The notes below the pieces were generated by a model, which did not search any database, had not been told where the DNA came from, and worked only from the letters and a program-made list of their open reading frames with translations. The translations under genes were made by a program, and so were the position numbers. From assembly GCF_002078875.1 (NCBI RefSeq), contig NC_034410.1, positions 97,114,384 to 97,178,383 on the forward strand: DNA of 64,000 nt, in the 5' to 3' direction. Of the stretch, positions 12,292-64,000 are shown piece after piece. This DNA comes from Numida meleagris (Eukaryota; Chordata; Aves; Galliformes; Numididae). Position 1 is the stretch's first letter. Every line of letters begins with the position of its first letter.

Positions 12292-13260
12292 TCATAGGAT
12301 CACAGAATGCCTTGGGTTGGAATGGACCTCAAAGCCCACCCAGTCCCACCCCGTGCTGTGGGCAGGGCTGCCACCCACCAGCTCAGCTGCCCAGGGCCCC
12401 ATCCAACCTGGCCTTGAGCGCCTCCAGGGATGGGGCATCCACAACCTCCTTGGGCAACCTGTTCCAGTGCGTCACCTGTGTGAAAAACTCTGTGTGAAAA
12501 ACTTCCTCCTAATATCTAACCTAAACCTCCCCCTTATGCTACCGCTATCAGACCATGTAAAAAGTCAGTCCCCCTCCTTTTTATAAGCTCACTTTAAGTA
12601 CTGGAAGGCCACAATGAGGTCTCCCCAGATCCTTTTCTCCAAACTAAACAAGTCCAGTTCCCTCCGCCGGTCCTCATAGGAGAGGTGCTCCAGCCCTCTG
12701 ATCATCTTTGTGGCCCTCCTCTGAACCTGCTCCAACAGCTCCGTGTTCTTCTTGTGCTGGGGTTCCCAGGCCTGGATGCACTGCTCCAGATGCGGTCCCA
12801 CAAAGGCAGAGCAGAGGGAGACAATCACCTCCCTCTCCCTGCTGGCCACCCTTCTTTTGATGCAGCCTAGGATACAGTTGGCCTTCTGGGCTGCAAGAGT
12901 ACACTGCTGGCTCATGTCCATCATTTCATCCACCACAATCCCAAATACTTCTCTGCAGGACTGCTTTCGGTGAGTTCTTCTCCCAGTTTGTATACATATC
13001 TGGGATTGCCCCAACCCAAGTGCAACACCTTGCATTTGGCGTTGTTGAACCTCATTAGGTTCTTGTGGTCTCACTTTTCAAGCCTGTCCAAGTGCCTCTG
13101 GATGGCGTACCTTCCTTCTATCGTGTCAGCTGCACCGCTCAGCTTAGTGTCATCAGCAAACCTGCTGATTTCTCTTGAAAGAAATCTGGATAAAAGGGGC
13201 CTTCTCCTTTGGGACAGCCTCACTCGGATCTCAAAAACATTCTCATAGTGGTGATTCGTA
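12292..13260 (-). mobile_element. CR1 LINE, 5'-truncated copy with reverse transcriptase remnant
   Basis: Non-LTR retrotransposon inserted on the minus strand between TWSG1 and ANKRD12. The 3' terminus is near 12292 (TAGGATCACAGAATG, reverse complement of the CR1 tail) and coding sequence runs to about 13260. Two minus-strand frames remain: 13071-13274 carries the reverse transcriptase catalytic box FADDTKLSG near 13140-13160, and 12589-13074 carries the downstream CR1 ORF2 region (MSQQCTLAAQKANCILGC, RRATKMIRGLEHL). The two are out of frame, and the remaining 3' coding part is also disrupted, so the copy is dead. It lacks the 5'UTR, ORF1, endonuclease and most of the RT. Confidence 0.92.
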
Positions 13261-14469
13261 TTCCTAGATGCCAAGTTTCACAAGACCAAATAATGAGTTT
13301 CCTCTCTGGAATAAAACCCAGGAGGAACCCAGCAGCACCTGGCTTCCTGGGAGGTGGCTGTCCCTCAGGAGGGAGAAGCAATGCCATGCGGCACCCATCC
13401 CTTGCACTCAGCCCCAACTTGCACCACCACTTGGTGGAAACGATGAAAATACACCCCGGGGATCATCCCACAGCACAAACCTGGAAAAGTACAACAGAGA
13501 CACAGCTTGGATCCAGGTCACAGAGAGTGGGAGTGTGTTGTCTCTGGGACACAACATGGGAGCCAACACTTTGGACAATGGGATGTTCAGTAATCAGTAC
13601 CAACTGAAAACAATCTGCATGAAACTGTTAATTAGAAGTTATCTCTCCTTGTTCATGAAACACAGGCTAAGCCTGGCAAATGATGAGCTTCAGACCTCCT
13701 CATAAGGTATACAGTCAAAATAATTTTAATTAACCAAAAACATGCATAATCCTTTTGCTTGTTGTGCTGTGAACTGCCTTAACTCCAGCCAGCCCTACCA
13801 CTTACACTTGCATTTCCCTTACTCTGTGTTTGATTCTGTGGTACCAGTAAGGTGGTCCTGCATAAAAGCAGAAGCTTATCCTTCCTCCAGTACCTAACAA
13901 ATTAAAAGTGGGGAAAAAAAAAAAGAGCTACAGGGCAGGAACTACCTTTGAATTTGTGCTTAATCCAGTATTACTGTGCTCGAGTTACTACCACTTTATT
14001 CTTGACTGCAGCCAGCAGTGACGTGCAGCTGGAAGGAGTCTGTTGTCCACAGCCTCTAGTTCAGCATCACAATGAAGGTGTCCCGGGCATTCACATAAGC
14101 ACAAGGAGCAGCAGTTCACCTGGTATTTAAAAATCAGTTCAGAGCAAGTACTTTAATCTCTTTTCCACGTAACCACACCTCTTGCATAAGACCCGTTTCT
14201 TTCAAAAGTAATTTCACAGACATCAGATCCCTGGCGTTCTTGAATAATTGATGGACTAGGCTGTAACAAATCTTTTTCATGAATATCTATAACCTGCTGC
14301 CAATAAATAATTAACTGCTCATCAACAACACTAGGGATACAAAAATATTAAAACAAAAGCTTTTCATTTTTTAGTTTTTAATTGATTCTCCCTACATATT
14401 TGCTATAACAGGAATGATGAAATTTGATTATAGTACCAAATTTTACAATATTAAAAAATTCCAACCAGT
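13261..14469. other. Intergenic sequence between ANKRD12 3' end and the CR1 copy
   Basis: No gene recognised. Overlapping plus-strand frames (132 and 145 codons at 13209-13705) match no known family. A second possible ANKRD12 poly(A) hexamer (AATAAA on the minus strand) is at 13995-14000, so a longer transcript end is possible. Confidence 0.5.
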
Positions 14470-15606
14470 AACATGACCAATAAAATTTATTAAACATTAT
14501 ATTTACAGCTATTTACATATCCTTCCATAGATTAATATTAAAATAGACAATATACAATTTAAGAATTTTCATTCAAAGGCATTTCGTTGGAAAAAATAGG
14601 CTCTATTACGAGACCACCATATAAGAGAAAAAAAGTTGTTGCTTTTTTTTTCTTTGTTTGCTTTGTCTTTGTTTTACACAAAAATATTTTCAGCATAGTA
14701 AGTCATAGATATGGCATTACAACAGCAGACTAACATGAAATATGGTTTTGTAAATGCTACAGTTGTTCAGGTTTCGGTTATTGAAGTCAAGGAGCTTGGG
14801 GTTCTGTGAAGCATGCAATACAGTTCAGTTTCAACTCTTTTACAGTTATGGTGATGAAACAAGCAGCTAAATCAAACACATGCCATAGTAAAAGAACTGC
14901 CAACCAGGAACACACTACACTTAATAAAAACGACAACTTTGGTCCAATAAAACATTAGACAAAAACAGTTTTACAGTTAAAATATCTATTTTGTACAGGT
15001 TTGAACATTAATTACAAGACTATTTACATTTGCACAATATGTATAAAATAAATTATTTTAAAATGGAAACAATATTACATCTTTTTCCAAAAAGAAAAAA
15101 CTGTACAGTAATTTACAAAATACAATAAGACTAATAGACTATTTTCCTCCAAGTCTGATATTTTCTTCTACAGGCTTTTCATCTTTTTTTTTTTTTCCCC
15201 CCTGTGGGAATTCAACTGTTACCCAAATTTCGCAATACAAAGCTTTCGAGGAGATTTTAGGTATCATTTTGTTTTGGTGGCTGTTTTTGTTATTAACAGC
15301 TGCCAGCGCTGTTAACTCACCATGTTTCATCATCCTTGCCAGCAATACGCCCTGAAGCCGTAGGCAATTTTGAAATACAGGTAAGGGTATTTTCTGGGAA
15401 ACTGACTTCAAATTAAGCATCCATCTCTGTGTTGTGAACAAGACCCCATGCAACATTTTTCCGAATACTTCAATTATTGAGAAAGGCAGTATTCTACATT
15501 AAGTGTTCATTAATGAAGTGTTCTGTCTTAAAAGAAAAATACCTTTGTGAATCACTGCACCTCAGTCTCTAGCTGCCCAATGGCAAGAGCCAGTAGGTAC
15601 TAGATG
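14470..15606 (-). other. ANKRD12: ANKRD12 3'UTR
   Basis: AT-rich sequence after the stop codon at 15607. It contains three UGUAAAUA Pumilio-type elements on the transcript strand (15021-15028, 14510-14517, 14500-14507). A poly(A) signal at 14486-14491 followed by a GU-rich stretch (14459-14475, minus strand) gives the probable end. A 105-codon frame inside (15139-15456) is not considered coding. Confidence 0.75.
14486..14491 (-). terminator. ANKRD12: ANKRD12 poly(A) signal AATAAA
   Basis: Canonical hexamer on the minus strand, about 1.1 kb after the stop codon. Downstream (lower coordinates) a GU-rich sequence reading TGTTACTGGTTGG follows, as expected for a cleavage site near 14470. Another hexamer at 13995-14000 could serve a longer form. 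Confidence 0.65.
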
Positions 15607-58134
<42,528 letters not shown>

Positions 58135-58135
58135 T

Positions 58136-58177
58136 TTATAGCTGTTTACTAGCTGTATCTTGTATCAGTGGGTTCAT
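58136..58177 (-). promoter_or_regulatory. ANKRD12: Upstream ORF in ANKRD12 5'UTR
   Basis: ATG at 58177 with A at -3 opens MNPLIQDTASKQL and stops with TAA at 58138-58136, one base before the main ATG at 58134. The two frames differ. Such a TAAaATG arrangement could reduce translation of, or permit reinitiation at, the main start. It is visible in sequence; its use is inferred. Confidence 0.55.
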
Positions 58178-60389
58178 TGTGTGTCTGGAAGAAAAAAAAA
58201 AAAACAACCACTAAAACCAATATTATGTAAATTACAATGTCATACCAGGAAAAATGTTACTGCAGACGGAAGCAGAGTTAATACTACTCCAAAAAAAACA
58301 GACTAACGATCATATCTGACTCCAAGTACCTTGCTCATTGACAGCTCCCACCCTAGAGTGAAAATCAAAACCAGGAACATAGCCACTGGTGGAGACGGTG
58401 GCATCAGAAAACCACAAAGTCATCTGCTGAAGTGCCTCATCCTTCTAACCTATATTTTCGACAGACTTAAAGCTTTCAAGTGTTTGACCGCTCATCGCAG
58501 TTCAATATGTCACTTTGTTTTATAGGCAATAAGACTAACAGAATGTATAAAATCATTTCTAGATGAACTGTCAACAACAGCTTATCTTTCTAGCCCAGGA
58601 ACCTGAAATATTGTCTATCTAAAATATTTTAGAAAGGTAGTCCATCTTGGTGATGTGCTACCCCATCTAATGGAACAAGAGATACATCAGAAGAAAATTA
58701 TGTTAAACGTTTAAGAATGTTAAAAATGTTAGAAATGATTAAAAAATGTTTTCTGGAAGTAGAAACCTTAATTTCCACTGTCGAGCACATTAATGACATA
58801 ATCCATCATTATAGATACATGTATATGAAACTAAGAGCTCTGTGGTATTTCAACTCGGCATCACACCAAGTGTCACTTAATGGAATTCTGAATTTCCTAC
58901 GTTAGTTGCTGTTATACTTCCCCGCTTCAAGACAAGCTAAGCACTTTTAAAACCTGACAGGAAAGTCAAGTTGTCCTAAAAACTTATGTTAGGAACATAG
59001 CAGAAGACTGTTTTTCACTTACAACACTGCCAGCAATATCTAGTCTAGTGCTTTCTAGTATCATTTGTTATCTTTTTAAGAGACACGAAGTTCTTAATAC
59101 AAAGAAAAAAGTTATGATAAGCTGAAGGGCCAAAATATCCTGTCAGCACACTAGAGTTTTTACTACACAAGCCATTAAGCACTATGGTAAGAGAGTCTAG
59201 ATGTAAAAAAAACTGCAAACACTATAAATTCTGAATCGCAAACAAAGAATAGAGAAGATCTAACATTTCACGTTCTCTGGTTAGGGCAATTGCCAAGGCA
59301 GGAGTTACAATGGGCTGGGAATAAGCAGGGCAAACTCAGCTCACTGCTTGAGTAAAAGACTAAAGAAAACCTGGCAAATAACATTAGAAATTTAACCTAA
59401 AGAAATGTGTATCAAGAGCTCTCATCTGACTTGGAAAAGCTCATGAGCACTCCTTTCAACTCTCTGGGGGTGTGCTGTTGATTCTTTCACTCTGCTCAGG
59501 CTTGTTAAGAGTCAAGCCCGTTGCTAAGCCACTATGGACTGTTCCTCATAAATCCTAAATACAGTAAGATTTGTGGCTTAGCTAAGACTCAAAAGCCAAT
59601 TCCACCTCTGGGTGAAAACCAAGAGCTCTAACACAAAAATATGGCCTATAGCAAGAACAGTGTCATGACTAAAAACCCCAACAAAGTCATTTGCTGAACT
59701 CATTCGTCTGACTTGCACTTGTAAGAGTGCCAAGAGGAAAAGGTCATGCGAAAATTAAAACTGCATTTGACTTCATTTTAAAAAGACCCACGAAACATCC
59801 TAAGCTTTGAGCTGACGTATCATGCTACAAATATTTAGAGGATCACAGTCTTACTGAGTCTTGTAGTAACTGTTTTGTTAACGCCAGCTAGGTGTTCTTT
59901 CAAGTGGGATGTCTCTATTGTTGCTTTACAGCTAAGATTTTTGGGAACACCATGAAGAGTCTTTGCCATTGTTATAGGACCAGGGTTGCTATTTTGGCAC
60001 GATGCAGGTAACTAACTGGTATATTCTCTTTAGTGCTAGACCTGACACATAAAACTTTCAGATTTAAACAAATTTCTACCCCTCTACTCCCTCCAGAAGA
60101 CCTAAACCTATGTGAAATTATCTTGCATAATACTTGGTTAAGATGAACATGAACTACACTACAAAGTATCATCTTACTTCCTTATTCCTTCATAACAGGA
60201 GAGGAAGAAAAGTTCAAAATGCCCAGTCCAAAAGTCAGAAAATTGTAAATGCCATGCTAAACAAAGTATGCTCCTTTCCTTCCCTTCCTCCACACTTCAG
60301 TATTTTCTTTTAATATTAACCATAAGCTTATGAAAAACAAGAAGAGTTTAATTAGAAACTCTCTCCTACAATAACCTGAATCTTGTCCT

Positions 60390-60710
60390 CACAATTAGGA
60401 AAGCTGGGGAGGGACTTTCTATAAAGGCAGGTAGCAACAGGACGAGGGGAAATGGTTTTAAACTGGAAGAGGAGAGATTTAGACTAGATATTAGGAAGAA
60501 ATTCTTTACTGTGAGGGCGGTGAGACACTGGAACAGGTTGCCCAGCAAGGTTGTGGATGCCCCCTCCCTGGAAGTATTCTAGGCCAGCCTGGATGGGGCT
60601 TTGAGCAACCTGGTCCAGGGGGAGGTGTCCCTGCCTATAGCAGGGGGTTGGAACTAGATGAACTTAAAGGTCCCTTCCAATCCAAACCATTCTACTATTC
60701 TGTGACTATG
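60390..60710 (+). repeat. CR1 LINE 3' part
   Basis: About 320 bp plus-strand CR1: TTTTAAACTGGAAGAGGAGA, then GACACTGGAACAGGTTGCCC, a CAGGGGGTTGGAACTAGATG segment and a terminal CCATTCTACTATTCTGTGA. The coding frame is interrupted. A short TA repeat (60720-60735) follows. Confidence 0.92.
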
Positions 60711-60869
60711 TCAATATAAAAATATATATATATTGTGAAATTCCTACTATTCTACTCCCACCCAAGACACAACAAACAGTACTGTAGCCCTTCATTTAGG
60801 GTAGTGTCAGTATGCAACACTACTAACAAAGAAAATTATTAAAATAATTAATAATGAAAGCACACTTAC

Positions 60870-60905
60870 TAGCCTTTCATTTTCTTCGTTGTGTTTTTGG
60901 TTTTT
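60870..60905 (-). other. Candidate ANKRD12 5'UTR microexon
   Basis: Minus strand: CTGTTCAG acceptor (60906), 36 nt of purine-rich sequence, then a strong GTAAGTG donor at 60869. It contains an ATG which, if spliced to 58184, would make a three-codon upstream ORF ending at the junction. Seen as splice signals only. Confidence 0.25.
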
Positions 60906-63900
60906 CTGAACAGTTGCAAGAAGAAAAAAGGTTATCGAGTCAGTGGAGAGTACTATAAAATTAATTTCTTGTATTTTACAAAAAATATTTCTTAATCCTA
61001 ATATAAGCCATGAGTTAGTATCTTCACTGACAGTGACTGCTGGTTATCCCATACCCACAGTACTACCATTAACAGCAAACACTTCAGTTTTATTGGGCTT
61101 ATAAAGAAAACACATGCTACAAATATGCTTTTGTTCAGTTAGCCTCTCAAATCCTAACTTTCAGTTGCAAAACCTCCGAAATCAAACTGTTCCAGTAACC
61201 ACTACGAAAATAAAATTTGTCAAGTATTTGTCATTGCATATTCTGCCTTCCTTTCATTGCGTTTTCTTTCCTTTGTATCTACTACGTGACTCCCTGAAGC
61301 TACCTCCCTTCCTGCTTTGCATATCCTCCTTTCCTGGCTTGAAATGCCCTTCCCCATACCCTTCTGCTTCTGACAGAGAGAAGCCCAACTTCATGAGCTT
61401 AGTAACGTTTATTAGCATAAGCTTGGCTCCATTCCTCTTACTAGTCTGCCTCGCAGTAGGGGCTGAACCACATGAGCTGAACAAGAGCTCCTCATTCATG
61501 AAAGGCATGGCCTCCCTATGTGTCCTTTCAAGTCTTACTACATGGGGGTTTTTTCTGCTTTTTTTTTTTCTTCTTTAAAAAAAAATACTAGACAAAACTA
61601 ATGCAACTTATATGTATTCCATGGGGGGAGAGGATGGTGGGAACCAAAGGTATTTTTTAATAATGAAGTTATCACAAATAATGGGGTTGTAAATACAACT
61701 TTATAGTTGTATAATCACTAACACAAGTGTAAGTGAATGAAAAATGAAAGCACAGGGTGTTTCTGCTTTGTTTACCACATGATAATATCAAAAGTGAATT
61801 CATTCAATTCCTGAGCCCAAACTAATAATGGTTTGAAGAGAGAACTGCTTTGGAAGGTCAAAAAAGTTACTACTGCATACTGGATTATTAAAGCAGATTA
61901 TTAACCATTCCAACTATCACAATGTAACTATGGCTATGTTTCTATTCAGTGTTTTATATGCCAGGTTCCTACTTCACAATCAGAGGGTGAAATACTTCAC
62001 AACAAATGCCTAAATATTCCAGAAAAAAAACCTATAATTTGTAAAAGGCAGAGTTGTTTCTTTCATATCCCTACAGTCCAGAAATGTAAGCAAACTATTT
62101 GATCTGCAATTGCATACTGGATACTATGGCAAAATTCTGCAATGAAGTGATTTTTCCTAACAGTTTTACTTAATTCATGTTTGCCTGCAGTTCAGTGTCA
62201 TTTTAACTCATGTTCTGAACAGAGTCATATTTGCATTCAAAGTGAAAATGTAGAACATTAGCAGGTTCTTCTAGGGAAACCTAGAACTGTCTGCTTTGAG
62301 CTTCCTTCAGGGGTGTTTCTTAATGCAATTACTGGTTCAGCAAGGAAGTCTTGATGGCCTGTTTCAAATCATCAGAACCTTACATTTAAAAGTTACATTC
62401 TTTACATTCAAATTATTATTCTTTGTCGCAACACTGTCAAAACAAGCAGTTCCAACACTTGGTCTGATAGAGAGGCACAACTGTGCTTTTCCTCTAACAC
62501 ATGGATCCTTCTCATGCCTTCAATAAAATATAAAAACTGCTTCCTGCTAAATAAATTTTCCTATGTAGAACAAAATCAGATACTCTGACTGGTTGGTCTT
62601 TATGACTAGATGTCTCTCCTGCACATTTGTTATCCATCGTCAACATTCTATTACTTGGAATACTATGTTAAACTTTTCTCTCAATTATTTTCCACCTAAA
62701 GTAAGTAGAGAGATTCCTATTTTCTCATTAAGTAGTGAAAATATGCATTTTAAACCATCTACAGATTATTTAGGACTATTTAAGCTAAAAAAAAAATTCA
62801 GATAACCAACTAAGAAAACCGAAGTTACATTAAATCCCTGATACCTACAAGTTACTATATTAGCTTTGTATAAGCTTACATCTAGCATTAAGGAAAGGGC
62901 ATGCCTTCACATGTGAGAAACAAAGAACGTGTGCAGCACTCCAACAGAGCTGCTGCTGCTCTTGTTCAAACCCTTTGTAGAGCTTCTTACCCTCACAGCT
63001 CAGTTTCCTGAGAAAATGAGGCCCATGTGATTAAGTTGCATTTATATGGGTGATTCACCGATGGCTTTCAAGCTTGTAGATGGTTTTGCTTAAATCTGAC
63101 AGCAGAGAAAAGTTTGCAAAGATATTCAGCACTTCTACATTTCATGGCAAAAGGTGGCCAGCAGTAAACAATAATAATAAACTGTTGCCATTTTCCCTGA
63201 GGGACAGTTTCTATATGAACTTCATACCGTGCTGCATACAACAAAAAAATCCACATGAAATGACCTGTTTAAGCCACTATTCTTTCTCCCCCCCAGTCAC
63301 AGTGGAGTGTTTCAGTTGGGACTTGCAAGCTCCCAGTTAATCAACAACAAGACATAAATCTGTAAGAAATTAAGCATCACTTGCTTAATTATTCAAAGTA
63401 TGTCTTCTCCATAACACATAAAGCAACATTTACACAAGGTTTAGGGAAGGTTTTCTTTGATAGCCCTGATGTACCGTCATCTTGAAGGCTAGCTGACTAC
63501 CATTATAGCAAAGCAGCGGGGCACAAGATTGAACATCAGTGACATTAAGAGCAGATGGGTTGATTTCCAAGACCTGCATCTATCCTTGAGCTCTAGAATG
63601 TATTTGCATTTAAAAAACAAGGATGCTACCATAAAGTACCTTTGTTCTTCTGTACCTCCCTTCTTTTATCTGCAAAGGGGAAAAAAAAACAACTCTCTTC
63701 CAGTAAGGATTTACTCCAGACTGGGAAACAGTGAATCAACTGTACAAAATCTCTGCTATAAATATTTGACAGGAGTAGTTCAGAATGTTTTGCTAAAATT
63801 AGACATACAAAAATGACAGCTGAGGCTACAACTACATTACCGAGAAGTGCTGCATATCAAGAGCAGATCTGTAGAGCAGCAAAAATTCAACATTTGCCAC

Positions 63901-64000
63901 ATGTAGCAGTTTTGCTCTGGACTAGTCCTAGTGCAATCCCATGTACTAAACACACTTTAAAGGCTGGCGTCCATTCAGCACATTCCTGAACGCATCTCTC

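Larger units (their letters stand above)
58185..64000 (-). other. ANKRD12 5' intron (partial)
   Basis: Intron 1 of ANKRD12, or further 5'UTR introns. Contains a plus-strand CR1 copy (60390-60710) and a possible 36-nt untranslated microexon (60870-60905). No CpG island appears, so the promoter lies beyond 64,000. Confidence 0.65.

Noticed and set aside
13209..13705. Two overlapping plus-strand frames (132 and 145 codons) beside the CR1 copy
   Set aside because: They start partly within CR1 sequence in antisense and show no known protein similarity.
61114..61578. 154-codon plus-strand frame with hydrophobic stretches
   Set aside because: Intronic, ends in a T-run that encodes phenylalanines; no family resemblance and no promoter or splice context.

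Overview
This is a stretch of bird genome, probably from a galliform. Both recognisable genes encode vertebrate proteins. The interspersed repeats are mostly 5'-truncated CR1 LINEs, with one avian-type retroviral solo LTR; I saw no mammalian repeats such as Alu, B1 or L1. Species cannot be fixed from sequence alone. Both genes lie on the minus strand, so transcription runs from high to low coordinates.

Layout. (1) From 1 to about 12,050: TWSG1, a secreted BMP modulator. Three coding exons (10,756-10,881; 5,488-5,587; 2,420-2,686) encode residues 1-164 plus the first base of codon 165. The last coding exon, about 60 residues by comparison with the vertebrate protein, lies beyond the left edge. 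A CpG island at about 11,250-12,060 is the presumed promoter with a non-coding first exon. (2) From 12,060 to 14,470: a short intergenic gap holding a minus-strand CR1 copy. (3) From about 14,470 to beyond 64,000: ANKRD12, the ankyrin-repeat nuclear co-regulator. Eleven coding exons close in phase to an open reading frame of 2,013 codons plus stop, with ATG at 58,134 and TGA ending at 15,607. One exon of 4,643 nt carries most of the protein. The 3'UTR ends near 14,470. The 5' promoter and any first non-coding exon lie beyond 64,000.

The two genes are adjacent and head-to-tail: the ANKRD12 poly(A) site is only about 2.4 kb from the TWSG1 CpG island. The proteins do not share a pathway. TWSG1 works outside the cell on BMP/chordin; ANKRD12 works in the nucleus with nuclear-receptor coactivators and histone deacetylases. 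The shared neighbourhood is conserved vertebrate synteny, not an operon.

All other long reading frames appear to be chance frames in introns, the CpG island, CR1 copies or the antisense of the large lysine/glutamate-rich exon. I found no CRISPR array, tRNA, rRNA or novel multigene system. The observations most worth following up are a 13-codon upstream ORF ending one base before the ANKRD12 start codon, a candidate poison exon and a candidate 5'UTR microexon in ANKRD12 introns, a cluster of Pumilio-type sites beside the ANKRD12 poly(A) signal, a (CTG)7 leucine tract in the TWSG1 signal peptide, and an LTR abutting a CR1 copy with an unbroken ORF2 tail.
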